A stretch of DNA of 64,000 nucleotides from UBA5070 sp035604215 (lineage in GTDB: Bacteria > Fibrobacterota > Fibrobacteria > UBA5070): the NCBI GenBank assembly GCA_035604215.1, contig DATNIW010000025.1, positions 15,374-79,373 on the forward strand. Direction: 5' to 3'. How positions within the stretch are numbered: the first letter of the stretch is position 1; each line of letters opens with the position of its first letter. The notes under the pieces are model-generated. The model searched no databases and had not been told where the DNA came from. It saw nothing but the letters and a program-made list of their open reading frames with translations. Made by a program: the position numbers and the translations under genes. Positions 16,575 through 24,968 of this stretch are shown here, in pieces.

Positions 16575-17543
16575 TCATCGGTGTTGAGCGGTGTCTCCCA
16601 CGGCCGGGGGCTTCGAGACCGCGGCACTGTCGGGAACCGGCGTGACATGGACCGGATGACGCGACGAATCGACCGATGCTTCGGCGGGCTCGACCTGGCT
16701 CGAGTCCTCGTCCTCCTCGTCGTCCCGATCCGCGACGGCGGTGTCGCCGATCCCCTTGAACAGCCGAAGATTCTGCAGGATCGCCGCCTTGCGGAAGGCG
16801 ACGAACCGGTTGTTTCCGTTGGGACGGACCTTCAGTGGTTTGGGGAGGACGGCCGCCAGACTCGCCGCCTGGTCCAATGTCAGCTCCGAGGCGTGGACTC
16901 CGTAGTAGGCTTCCGATGCGGCCTCGGCCCCGTAGATGCCCTTGCCCCACTCGATCACGTTCAGATAGAGTTCCAGGATCCGCTCCTTGCCCAGGAAGTG
17001 TTCCAGCGCGACCGTGTAGAGCGCTTCGACCGCCTTTCTCGAGAGGGATTTCCGGGGACTGAGATAGAGGTTCTTGGCCAACTGCTGGGTGATGGTGGAT
17101 GCTCCCCTCTTCATTTTCCCGTCGTGTTCGTCCTCGGCCAGCGCATTCTGGATGGCATCGAAATCGAAGCCGTGGTGCTGGTAGAATTTGTCGTCTTCAC
17201 CCACCAAGACGGTCTTCTGGAGGTTCTCGGAGATTCGCGAGAGGGGGACCGGCGTCCATTTCGTCTCCACGTGGATTCCGGAATCCGCCCACTCTTCCTC
17301 GCGGAGCCGCATGAGAGCCGTCTTCTCGGGCCACCGGGTGCGCAGGCCCGCCACGGAATCGTAGAGTTTCCAGGCCTTCCAGCCGGCCAAGCCCAGGAGG
17401 ATGCTGCCGACCAGGGAGAACGCCACGGCGTAGGCCAGGAAGAGCGCTCGGACGATGCGCAAGAAGAGGAGCATCGCGGCGAACAGCCTTCCCAGCGCGG
17501 TCTCCTTCCGAGGCGGTGGAAACGGAGACGTTGCGTTTGCCAT
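16575..17543 (-). CDS. mtgA: Monofunctional peptidoglycan glycosyltransferase
   Basis: 322 aa. Polymerises lipid II glycan strands in the periplasm (GT51). One N-terminal membrane anchor (about residues 28-55) precedes the GT51 domain: TVLVGEDDKFYQHHGFDFDAI with the catalytic Glu, GASTITQQLAKNLYLSPRKS, and LYLNVIEWGKGIYGAEAASEAYYG. No transpeptidase domain follows. Instead there is a 60-residue acidic, low-complexity tail (RDDEEDEDSSQVEPAEASVDS) longer than in usual MtgA proteins. A TATCTTTC element ends 7 nt before the ATG. Confidence 0.94.
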   Translation of the reverse strand: MANATSPFPPPRKETALGRLFAAMLLFLRIVRALFLAYAVAFSLVGSILLGLAGWKAWKLYDSVAGLRTRWPEKTALMRLREEEWADSGIHVETKWTPVPLSRISENLQKTVLVGEDDKFYQHHGFDFDAIQNALAEDEHDGKMKRGASTITQQLAKNLYLSPRKSLSRKAVEALYTVALEHFLGKERILELYLNVIEWGKGIYGAEAASEAYYGVHASELTLDQAASLAAVLPKPLKVRPNGNNRFVAFRKAAILQNLRLFKGIGDTAVADRDDEEDEDSSQVEPAEASVDSSRHPVHVTPVPDSAAVSKPPAVGDTAQHR

Positions 17544-17550
17544 GGACGGA

Positions 17551-17558
17551 GAAAGATA
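17551..17558 (-). promoter_or_regulatory. TAnnTTTG-like element before mtgA
   Basis: Minus-strand TATCTTTC (17558-17551) differs from TAnnTTTG only in the last base. It ends 7 nt before the mtgA ATG (17543), with no SD between them. Confidence 0.45.
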
Positions 17559-17659
17559 CGTCGGGCAGAGAGGGGCGGGGAACGGCGTGGTTCAAGACAA
17601 GGTCGGATGTCGCGCCAGCGGACGAGCAGAAAGGGAAGCCGGGAAAGCCGTGCGGTTAG

Positions 17660-17667
17660 TATAATTC
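17660..17667 (+). promoter_or_regulatory. Promoter -10 box (TATAAT) of the rpoZ operon
   Basis: A perfect TATAAT at 17660-17665 (TATAATTC including the next two bases) stands in GC-rich sequence 15 nt upstream of the first rpoZ ATG. No clear -35 hexamer is seen 16-18 bp upstream. It probably drives rpoZ-coaBC-UDG-dnaB-mlaEF-radA. Confidence 0.6.
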
Positions 17668-17680
17668 TCCTCCTCCACCG

Positions 17681-17926
17681 ATGGTGGAACAGGTATCGAT
17701 ATCGAAAGGCCCAGACGTGATTTCCGACAAGCTCCATTACGATCCGGACGAAGTCTACCAGAAGAACATGTCGCCCTTCGAATCGGTCGTGATCGCCGCC
17801 CAGGAGGCGCGATTCATCAACGAGCAGGCACGCCTCGGCTTCCTCGACCTCAAGGGGGTCAAGCCGACCACGGTCGCCCTGGACCGCCTGCGCGAGGGAA
17901 AAGTCAAGGTTTCCGTCGAGGAGTGA
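17681..17926 (+). CDS. rpoZ: RNA polymerase omega subunit
   Basis: 81 aa. Omega assists RNA polymerase assembly and can form part of a ppGpp site. Recognised by FESVVIAAQEARFINEQ and the C-terminal GVKPTTVALDRLREGKVKV, which match the helix and KPTT...AL...EGK pattern of omega proteins. The start is uncertain: the ATG at 17681 would give a near-leaderless mRNA behind the TATAAT box, while an in-frame GTG at 17717 follows AAAGG at good spacing and would give 69 aa. It precedes coaBC, as often seen elsewhere. Confidence 0.87.
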   Translation: MVEQVSISKGPDVISDKLHYDPDEVYQKNMSPFESVVIAAQEARFINEQARLGFLDLKGVKPTTVALDRLREGKVKVSVEE

Positions 17927-17930
17927 TCCG

Positions 17931-19124
17931 GTGCCCTCCGGATTGACCGGACGGCGCGTCCTTCTGGGCGTCACCGGGGGCATCGCCGCCTACAAGACCC
18001 CCGAACTGGTCCGCACCTTGCAGAAAAGGGGTGCGACGGTGCGTTGCGTGGCCACCGAAAAGGGATTGCGACTGGTTTCCGGTGCCGCACTGGAAGCCCT
18101 CACGAACCACCCCGTGGAGGCCGATGCCTGGGTGTCGGGGGAAGCGACCCACACCAGGCACATCGATTGGGCGCAGTGGGCCGAACTCCTGGTGGTGGCA
18201 CCTCTCACGGCCAACACCGCAGCCAAGCTCGCGACGGGGCTTGCGGACGATTCCGTGGCCATCGCCTGGATCTCCTGCACCTGCCCCAAGCTTCTCTGTC
18301 CCGCCATGAACACGCGGATGCTGGAGGCCCCCGCCACGCGGCGGAACCTTGCCCAACTGGAGCGCGACGGAGCCTCCGTTCTGGCACCCGATTCCGGAGA
18401 TCTCGCCTGCGGCGAGACCGGTCCCGGCCGTATGCCGGATCCCGATCGGATCGCGGACGAGATCGAACGGATCCTGGCCTCCAAGTCTCCTCGGCCCCGA
18501 AGGGTCCTGGTGACCCTCGGACGCACCGAGGAACCCATCGACGACGTCCGCATGATCACCAACCGATCGTCCGGACGCACCGGCGCGGACATCGTGCGCG
18601 AAGCCCTGAACCGCGGCCACGAGGTCACGGTCATCGCCGGACCCTGCGACGTGGACATCCCCTCGGGGGCTCGGATCGTGCGGGTGCGCACCGCCCTGGA
18701 GATGCGCGAGGCAGCCTTGTCCGCCTGGCCCGGCCAGGACTGGGCCATCTGCGCCGCGGCCGTCGCGGACTTCCGTCCGAAGGTGCGCGCCGCGGGCAAG
18801 ATCCCGGCGTCGAAGACCGTGGAACGGATCGACCTCGTCCCCAATCCCGACATCCTGGCCGAGCTTTGCCAAGCCAAGGAAGCGCGGCGCGTGGCCGGAT
18901 TCGCCCTGGAAACGGGAGAGTTGGAACGCGGCTCCATGAAACTCCTCGCCAAGGGCGCCGATTTCGCCGTCTGCAACGATCCCCTGAGGGATCCGGCGAC
19001 CGGCGGGTTCGGAGCTTCCGAGGTCTGGGCCTGGATCGGACGCGCCGGAGAGCACCCGCGGCCGGAATGGATGGGAAAGACGGATCTCGCCTCCCGTCTC
19101 CTGGACTCCTTCGAAGCCGCATGA
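17931..19124 (+). CDS. coaBC: Bifunctional phosphopantothenoylcysteine decarboxylase/phosphopantothenate-cysteine ligase
   Basis: 397 aa from a GTG four bases after the rpoZ stop. Joins cysteine to 4'-phosphopantothenate and decarboxylates it in coenzyme A synthesis. The CoaC half (about 1-180, FMN dependent) shows GVTGGIAAYKTPELVRTL, HIDWAQWAELLVVAPLTANT, PAMNTRML and the flap SGDLACGETGPGRM. The CoaB half (about 190-397) shows LVTLGRTEEPIDDVRMITNRS, AAAVADFRP and VGFALET-like VAGFALETGE. The stop overlaps the next ATG. Confidence 0.95.
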   Translation: MPSGLTGRRVLLGVTGGIAAYKTPELVRTLQKRGATVRCVATEKGLRLVSGAALEALTNHPVEADAWVSGEATHTRHIDWAQWAELLVVAPLTANTAAKLATGLADDSVAIAWISCTCPKLLCPAMNTRMLEAPATRRNLAQLERDGASVLAPDSGDLACGETGPGRMPDPDRIADEIERILASKSPRPRRVLVTLGRTEEPIDDVRMITNRSSGRTGADIVREALNRGHEVTVIAGPCDVDIPSGARIVRVRTALEMREAALSAWPGQDWAICAAAVADFRPKVRAAGKIPASKTVERIDLVPNPDILAELCQAKEARRVAGFALETGELERGSMKLLAKGADFAVCNDPLRDPATGGFGASEVWAWIGRAGEHPRPEWMGKTDLASRLLDSFEAA

Positions 19125-19963
19125 GCGCTCTGCCGGAATCCGTCCTCCGTTGGGCGAGGTACCAGCGCGAACTCGGCGTGGACGAGGTGTTCCTGGACGA
19201 ACGCCCCAGGCCCGCCGCCCCCGAGACCCCGTCGCCCGTGCGTGCCGGGACCACCGCGCCGCCGCCGCGGAAGGCCTCGGCCCCCGTCGGCGCATCCGCG
19301 CCTCCCGTCTCCCGCGCGCCCAGATCCGATCCCGTCCTGCCCGCGAAGGCCGCGGCGGTCCCACCGTCCTCCACCGCTCCGCTCCGCTCCGCGATCCCGG
19401 CCTTCGCGGACATCCAGGAATTGTCCGCGCACGCCAGGGCCTGCACGCGGTGCGTGCTGCACGGACGACGCAGGAGCGTGCTGGCCACCGGCGGCCCCGA
19501 TCGATCCACCTGGGCGATCCTCACCCTCTACGCCTGGGGAGAGGACTCCGCCCGAGGCGGGCTCCTCGGGGGAGACTACGCGATGCCTTTCCTGGATCTC
19601 GCCCGGGAATCGGGACTTCCCGTTCCCGCCGTGGCATCCGTCTTCGCCTGCGCCCCGGACAACCCTTCCGACACCACCATCCAGGGCTTCACCGAGGCGG
19701 TCCGGTGTCGGGGCCATTGGTTGCAGCGTCTCAAGCTCTCCGGCGCCCGCGCCGTGCTGGTGCTGGACCAGAAGGCGACCTCGTTGGCGCGCGGGCCGGC
19801 CATCTCGGTCGATTGGCCCGCCGAGCGCGGACAGGTCTGGGACCTGGACGGCCTGCCCGCCGTTTCCACCCACCACCCCACCCGACTGGCTCGCCAGGAA
19901 TCGCTTCGGCCCGAGGTGGAGGCGGACCTGCGTCGGATCCGTTCCCTGATCGGAGACCTCTGA
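19121..19963 (+). CDS. Uracil-DNA glycosylase family 4/5-like protein with degenerate motif A
   Basis: 280 aa. About 90 N-terminal residues are a Pro/Ala-rich linker, followed by a UDG-superfamily domain. Four cysteines compatible with a 4Fe-4S cluster are visible: ACTRC, FACAPDN and AVRC. The motif B-like STHHPTRLAR is near the C-terminus. The usual family-4 motif A (GEAPGxxED...GxPFVG) is not recognisable; the region reads LYAWGEDSARGG then GGDYAMPFLDL. It may be a divergent glycosylase or a non-catalytic relative. Its ATG overlaps coaBC and its stop overlaps dnaB, a position suggesting replication-associated repair. Confidence 0.75.
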   Translation: MSALPESVLRWARYQRELGVDEVFLDERPRPAAPETPSPVRAGTTAPPPRKASAPVGASAPPVSRAPRSDPVLPAKAAAVPPSSTAPLRSAIPAFADIQELSAHARACTRCVLHGRRRSVLATGGPDRSTWAILTLYAWGEDSARGGLLGGDYAMPFLDLARESGLPVPAVASVFACAPDNPSDTTIQGFTEAVRCRGHWLQRLKLSGARAVLVLDQKATSLARGPAISVDWPAERGQVWDLDGLPAVSTHHPTRLARQESLRPEVEADLRRIRSLIGDL

Positions 19964-21309
19964 TGGACCCCCGCCTGGGCCTTCCCCGTTCCGAGGAGGC
20001 CGAGCGCGCCGTTCTGGGCGGAGTGCTCCGCGATTGGCGCGTCTTGGATGGGCTCCTCGTGGAACTGGAACCGGGCGATTTCTACTCCGAGCGCCATCGC
20101 GTGGTGTTCGAGGCCATGCGGCAGCTCTCGCTGGAACAGGTTCCCGTGGATCTGGTCACCCTTGCCGAACGTCTTCGACGCGACAGGAAGGTGGACGGCG
20201 TCGGAGGGGAAGCCTACCTGATGGACCTCGCGGATTCCGTGGTGTCGGCCGCCGGGATCGGCGCCCACGCCCGGATCGTGCGCGAGAAGAGCCTTCTGCG
20301 CGCCCTGATCGAGAGCACCCGCAAGATCAACGAGTTGGCCTTCGAGGATGGCGAGGACACCGCCGTGGTGCTGGACAGGGCGGCCACGGAAATCCTGCAG
20401 GTCGCCAACCGACGGGCGGCGCACAAGCTCATGCCCATCAAGGACCTGATCCAGGGCACCCTCCAGAACATCGCCACCTACGGAGACGGTCTCCTGGGGA
20501 CGCCGACCGGCTTCCGCGACATCGACGAGACCCTGCGCGGGCTGCGGCGCCAGGCCATGATCGTCCTGGCCGCCCGCCCCGGCGTGGGAAAGACGGCACT
20601 GGCGCTCAACATCGCCCTGAACGCCGCGACGGGCGTCGGCGACCCCGAGGGAAAGCGGCATCCGGTTGCCATCTTCTCCCTGGAAATGGGATACATGGAG
20701 CTCGTGGAACGGCTCATCTGTTCCGCCGCGGAGATCGACAGCCGCGAACTCCACAAGGGCAACTACATGCCCCAAAAGCTGCAGCGGGACATCGAACCCA
20801 TCTACCACGCTCCCATCTTCATCGACGACACCTCCGGTCTGAACATCCTGGAACTGCGCGCCCGCTGCAAGAGGCTCGCTTCCCAGCTGCGGCAGCAGGG
20901 CCAGAGCCTGGACCTGATCGTCATCGACTACCTCCAGCTCATGGAGGCTCCCACCGTCCGCGGAGGCGAGAACCGCCAGGCGGAGGTCTCGCAGATTTCG
21001 CGCGGTCTCAAGCAATTGGCCAAGGAGCTGGACTGCCCGGTCCTCGCCCTCTCGCAACTCTCGCGCGAACCCGCGAAGGGGGACGTGCGTCCCAAGCTGC
21101 ACCATCTGCGCGAGTCCGGCGCCATCGAGCAGGACGCCGACGTCGTGGCCTTCATCCACCAGGATCCGGAACAGCCCCAGAAGGTGGAATTCCTGATCCA
21201 GAAGCACCGCGCCGGTCCGCAGAAGGACATCCCCCTGCTCTTCCGCCGGGAATTCACCCGCTACTACGACTACACCGACCGCGAGGAACCGGCCTATGGC
21301 TACGAATAG
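19963..21309 (+). CDS. dnaB: Replicative DNA helicase
   Basis: 448 aa. Hexameric 5'-3' helicase at the fork. The N-terminal DnaB domain (SEEAERAVLGGVLRD, FYSERHRVVFEAM) is followed by the RecA-like domain: LIVLAARPGVGKTALALNIA (Walker A), FSLEMGYMELVERL, DLIVIDYLQLM (Walker B), LSQLSR and LRESGAIEQDADVV. No intein is present. It starts at the overlap with the UDG-like gene and ends 14 bp inside mlaE. Confidence 0.97.
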   Translation: MDPRLGLPRSEEAERAVLGGVLRDWRVLDGLLVELEPGDFYSERHRVVFEAMRQLSLEQVPVDLVTLAERLRRDRKVDGVGGEAYLMDLADSVVSAAGIGAHARIVREKSLLRALIESTRKINELAFEDGEDTAVVLDRAATEILQVANRRAAHKLMPIKDLIQGTLQNIATYGDGLLGTPTGFRDIDETLRGLRRQAMIVLAARPGVGKTALALNIALNAATGVGDPEGKRHPVAIFSLEMGYMELVERLICSAAEIDSRELHKGNYMPQKLQRDIEPIYHAPIFIDDTSGLNILELRARCKRLASQLRQQGQSLDLIVIDYLQLMEAPTVRGGENRQAEVSQISRGLKQLAKELDCPVLALSQLSREPAKGDVRPKLHHLRESGAIEQDADVVAFIHQDPEQPQKVEFLIQKHRAGPQKDIPLLFRREFTRYYDYTDREEPAYGYE

Positions 21310-22138
21310 GCTCCCCGATCCGGTCGCGGTCCTGGAGGCCGTGGGCGAACAGACCGTCCGGTTCTTCCGAAAGGTCGTCGGAACCGTGCTCGACATGCTG
21401 GCCGCGGTCGGCGGCATCTTCGCGATGTGCGGACGGATCCTGTGGCTGTTTCCGCAGGCGCTCCGGGATCCCGGGGCCGTGATGAAGCAGGCCATGGACC
21501 TGGGGGTGGCGTCGCTTCCGCTGATCTTCGTGACCTCGCTCTTCGTGGGCATGGTCTCCGCGGTCTCCGCCAAGTACCAGTTTCGCAACGTGGTTCCCCT
21601 CAAGTACCTGGGCACTTCCGTGACCAAGCTCGTGCTCCTGGAACTCGGTCCGGTCCTGACGGCCCTGGTCATGTCCGGTCGCATCGGATCCTCCATCGCC
21701 GCCCAGATCGCCACCATGAAGGAGAAGGAGGAGATCGACGCCATGACGGTCCTGGACCTCCCGCCGCTGCGCTACCTGGCGGCGCCGCGCATCCTGGTGG
21801 GCATCCTGGCGCTGCCGGTGCTCACCACCATCTCCTGCTTCCTGGCCATCGCGGGAGCCTGGGGCGTGTGCGTGATCGGCTTGGGCGTCACCAGCTACAC
21901 GTTCCTTTCCGGCACCCGGCTCTTCTTCTCGAGCTACGATGTCTTCGTGATGGAGATCAAGGCGCTCGTGTTCGGCCTCCTCATCTCCCTGCTCGGCTAC
22001 TACCACGGCATCCACGCCGGTGGCGGAGCCAAGGGGGTGGGCGAAGCGACCATGAAATCCGTGGTATCCTCGTCGGTGATGATCCTGCTCTTCGACTTCC
22101 TCATCGCCTTCCTCCTGTTGCGCAACACCGGATCCTGA
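21296..22138 (+). CDS. mlaE: MlaE-family ABC transporter permease
   Basis: 280 aa, five or six membrane segments. Inner-membrane permease of the Mla-type lipid transporter that maintains outer-membrane lipid asymmetry. Family signatures: FVTSLFVGMVSAVSAKYQF, LVLLELGPVLTALVMSGRIGSSIAAQIATMKEKEEIDAM and the C-terminal GYYHGIHAGGGAKGVGEATMKSVV. Its start lies 14 bp inside dnaB. mlaF follows 13 bp downstream. No mlaD (MCE) gene is adjacent. Confidence 0.93.
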   Translation: MATNRLPDPVAVLEAVGEQTVRFFRKVVGTVLDMLAAVGGIFAMCGRILWLFPQALRDPGAVMKQAMDLGVASLPLIFVTSLFVGMVSAVSAKYQFRNVVPLKYLGTSVTKLVLLELGPVLTALVMSGRIGSSIAAQIATMKEKEEIDAMTVLDLPPLRYLAAPRILVGILALPVLTTISCFLAIAGAWGVCVIGLGVTSYTFLSGTRLFFSSYDVFVMEIKALVFGLLISLLGYYHGIHAGGGAKGVGEATMKSVVSSSVMILLFDFLIAFLLLRNTGS

Positions 22139-22151
22139 GAAGGGAACGCGA

Positions 22152-22949
22152 ATGCCCGGCGTGCAGATCGACCCGAACGACGAAATCATCCAGTTGCGGC
22201 AATTGCGCAAGAGCTTCTGGACCACCGACGGCGAACAGCAGGTGCTCCAGGACGTGACCCTGTCCATCCGCCGCGGGGAGACCATGGTCATCATCGGCGT
22301 GTCCGGCGGCGGAAAATCGGTGATCCTCAAGCACATGATCGGGCTCCTGCAACCCGACGGCGGGGAGGTCGTGGTGGAGGGCCGGGTGATCTCGACCCCG
22401 AACTACTTCGACGCGGCCACCATCCGGCGGAAGATGGGAATGCTCTTCCAGATGGGCGCGCTGTTCGATTCCATGAGCGTCGGGGAGAACATCGCCTTCG
22501 CCCTGCGCGAGCACAACGAAGGGATCCCGGAGGATTCCGTGGACGAGATCGTCGCCCGGCTGCTGGGCCTGATCAACCTGAATCCGGCCTTCGCCAGCAA
22601 GATGCCCTCGGAGCTCTCGGGCGGCATGAAGAAGCGGGTATCGCTGGCCCGGACCTTGGCGGTGGAACCGGAAATCGTCCTCTACGACGAACCGACCACC
22701 GGGTTGGATCCCATCACCGCCGACGTCATCAACGACCTCATCCTGGACACCCAGAAACAGTTCCACGTGACCTCCGTGGTGGTCACCCACGACATGGTCT
22801 CGGCCTACAAGGTCGCCGACCGCATCGCCATGCTGTACCAGGGGCACATCATCTTCGTGGGCACCCCCGACGAGGTCAAGAACACCCGCAATCCCTACGT
22901 CCAGCAGTTCGTGCGCGGCCAGCGCAAGCTCGAGTCTGTCGCCGCATGA
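22152..22949 (+). CDS. mlaF: MlaF-family ABC transporter ATPase
   Basis: 265 aa. Energises MlaE for lipid transport across the periplasm. Walker A GVSGGGKSVILKHMIGLL (Ser where many ABC proteins have Thr, as in MlaF), LFQMGALFDSMSVGENIAF (Q-loop), ELSGGMKKRVSLARTLA (signature) and EIVLYDEPTTGLDP (Walker B) are all present. It follows mlaE and precedes radA. Confidence 0.93.
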   Translation: MPGVQIDPNDEIIQLRQLRKSFWTTDGEQQVLQDVTLSIRRGETMVIIGVSGGGKSVILKHMIGLLQPDGGEVVVEGRVISTPNYFDAATIRRKMGMLFQMGALFDSMSVGENIAFALREHNEGIPEDSVDEIVARLLGLINLNPAFASKMPSELSGGMKKRVSLARTLAVEPEIVLYDEPTTGLDPITADVINDLILDTQKQFHVTSVVVTHDMVSAYKVADRIAMLYQGHIIFVGTPDEVKNTRNPYVQQFVRGQRKLESVAA

Positions 22950-22956
22950 GCCTCTG

Positions 22957-24306
22957 ATGGCGAAGGCCAGGACATCCTGGGTGTGCTCGGAATGCGGCCA
23001 CCGCTCCCCAAGGTCCGCCGGATTCTGTCCATCCTGCCGCAAGTACAACACCCTGGTGGAGGAGGTGGAACGCGCGCCCACCTTCCGGCGGGGACCGGTC
23101 GCGGCCGCCGGATCCGTGGCGCGACGTCTCGCGGACGTTCCCCTGGACTCCTCCGCCCGGATCACCACCGGCATCTCCGAGCTGGACCGCGTGCTGGGCG
23201 GCGGGGTGGTGCCCGGGTCCGTGGTGCTCGTGGGGGGGGATCCCGGCATCGGAAAATCCACCCTGCTCCTCCAGATGTGCGCCCGGATGGAGAAGCAGGC
23301 CAGCGTCCTCTACGTGACCGGCGAGGAATCCGCCGCGCAGGTGGCCCTCAGGGCCGAGCGGTTGGGGGGCAAGGCCGCCCATGTCTGGATGCTCGCGGAG
23401 ACCCGCATCGAAGCCGTGCTGGCGGAGCTGCACCGGCTCGGGCCCCAGGTCGTGGTGGTGGATTCCATCCAGACCGTCTACCGCGAAGACCTGGAAAGCG
23501 CTCCGGGCACGGTGAGCCAGCTGCGCGAGAGCGCCGCGGCCCTGCTGACCTGGGCCAAGGAGGGCGGCGGAGCGGTGTTCCTGGTGGGGCATGTCACCAA
23601 GGACGGGCAGCTCGCGGGACCTCGGGTGCTGGAACACATGGTGGACACCGTCCTGTACTTCGAAGGCGATCGGCACCATCTGTATCGGTTGTTGCGCGCC
23701 ACCAAGAACCGGTTCGGCGCCACCGGCGAAGTCGGCGTGTTCGAGATGCAGGCACATGGCCTGGAAGGGGTCGGAAATCCCTCCTCACTTTTCCTGGGGG
23801 AGTCGACCGCTCGACCCGGGGTGTGCGTCACCGCGACCATGGAAGGGTCGCGCCCCTTGCTGGTGGAGGTCCAGGCCCTGGCCGGACCCACCCACTATTC
23901 GATGCCGCAGCGGGTCGCGACCGGTTTCGACACCCGGCGCATGACCATCCTCCTGGCGTTGCTGGAACGCCACGGGGGCATGCAGCTGGGCGGCTACGAC
24001 GTTTTCCTGTCGGTGGCGGGCGGCCTCAAGCTGGACGACCCGGGCGGCGAACTGGCGGCGGCACTCGCCGTGGCCACCAGTCTCAGGGACAGATCACTTC
24101 CCCCAGGCACCTTCGCCGTGGGCGAATTGGGTCTGGGAGGAGAGATTCGCCCACCCGCCCAAATGGAAGCCCGGTTGCGCGAGGGGCGGCTGATGGGATT
24201 CACCCGCGTCCTGGCCCCGCCTTCTCCCAAACCCGTGCGGATCGAGGGCTTGGAAATCCTGGTTTGCCCAAGCCTGGGCAAGGCGCTCGACCTGGCTTTG
24301 GGGTGA
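22957..24306 (+). CDS. radA: DNA repair protein RadA (Sms)
   Basis: 449 aa. A RecA-like branch-migration helicase in recombinational repair. The N-terminal zinc finger is CSEC...CPSC. The ATPase has GGDPGIGKSTLLLQM (Walker A) and VVVDSIQTV; the RadA-specific TKNRFG motif is present. A C-terminal Lon-protease-like domain runs from about 290, including YDVFLSVAGGLKLDDPGGELAAALAVA, with the non-catalytic character usual for RadA. It is the last gene of the rpoZ operon, with its end 11 bp from the convergent lipoprotein gene. Confidence 0.96.
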   Translation: MAKARTSWVCSECGHRSPRSAGFCPSCRKYNTLVEEVERAPTFRRGPVAAAGSVARRLADVPLDSSARITTGISELDRVLGGGVVPGSVVLVGGDPGIGKSTLLLQMCARMEKQASVLYVTGEESAAQVALRAERLGGKAAHVWMLAETRIEAVLAELHRLGPQVVVVDSIQTVYREDLESAPGTVSQLRESAAALLTWAKEGGGAVFLVGHVTKDGQLAGPRVLEHMVDTVLYFEGDRHHLYRLLRATKNRFGATGEVGVFEMQAHGLEGVGNPSSLFLGESTARPGVCVTATMEGSRPLLVEVQALAGPTHYSMPQRVATGFDTRRMTILLALLERHGGMQLGGYDVFLSVAGGLKLDDPGGELAAALAVATSLRDRSLPPGTFAVGELGLGGEIRPPAQMEARLREGRLMGFTRVLAPPSPKPVRIEGLEILVCPSLGKALDLALG

Positions 24307-24317
24307 TCCCCTCGGGT

Positions 24318-24968
24318 TCAAGGATCCTCGTCCGGTCCTTGCATGCCGCCGTTCATGTCGTCGTCGTCCAGGTAGGTCGTGCTGTCCGGGTAGATGCGAA
24401 CGGAGGTATCCCCGAAATCCCGACCCTTCGACCAGTACCGGACGGTCTGCAGACCCACGGGAAGACTGTCGAAGTACAGATCGATGCTTTCATCGCCCAC
24501 ACCGGTGTCGGGGATCGCCAGGGAGCGATCCAAACCGTAGAGGTCCACTTCCCCGCCCCGGGTGGAATCGGTCAGGTCCACTTCCATCTTGAGACGCCCC
24601 AGCTTGTGGAGCGCCCCGATCGACACCTGGTTCCAAGGACTGGTGGCACGCACGGTGCGGCTCCAACCGGAATCGTCCAGACGGGCCTCCACGCGGTAGG
24701 TGTCCAGGGGCACCCGAGTGAATTGGTAGTCCCCGAGCGAATTGGTCCGGGTGGAATCGAAGCCCGCAGCCGGGATCGGTTGCCCGGACGTCCACGAGAG
24801 CGGACGCAGATAGACCATGACTTCGGAGGCGCCCGCTGTGGAATCCGAAGCGAGGATGCGACCGGCCACCACGGAATTTCCCGTCTGGCTCCCGCTTCCG
24901 GCGAGCTGTTGGGGACTTCCACACGCCCACAGCGCGGAGAACAGGAGCAGGGTACGGGTGGCTCTCAC
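24318..24968 (-). CDS. Putative lipoprotein with carboxypeptidase-regulatory-like/Ig-like domain
   Basis: 216 aa from a GTG that overlaps the stop of the TIGR02147 gene (GTGA). A hydrophobic signal segment TLLLFSALWAC ends in a probable lipobox cysteine (Trp at -2 is unusual). One beta-sandwich resembling a carboxypeptidase regulatory or SpaA-like repeat follows: SVVAGRILASDSTAG, FDSTRTNSLGDYQFTRVPLDTYRVE. The acidic tail is YLDDDDMNGGMQGPDEDP. No enzyme motif. It is the last gene of a three-gene coupled operon and probably lies on the outer membrane or cell surface. Confidence 0.8.
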   Translation of the reverse strand: MRATRTLLLFSALWACGSPQQLAGSGSQTGNSVVAGRILASDSTAGASEVMVYLRPLSWTSGQPIPAAGFDSTRTNSLGDYQFTRVPLDTYRVEARLDDSGWSRTVRATSPWNQVSIGALHKLGRLKMEVDLTDSTRGGEVDLYGLDRSLAIPDTGVGDESIDLYFDSLPVGLQTVRYWSKGRDFGDTSVRIYPDSTTYLDDDDMNGGMQGPDEDP

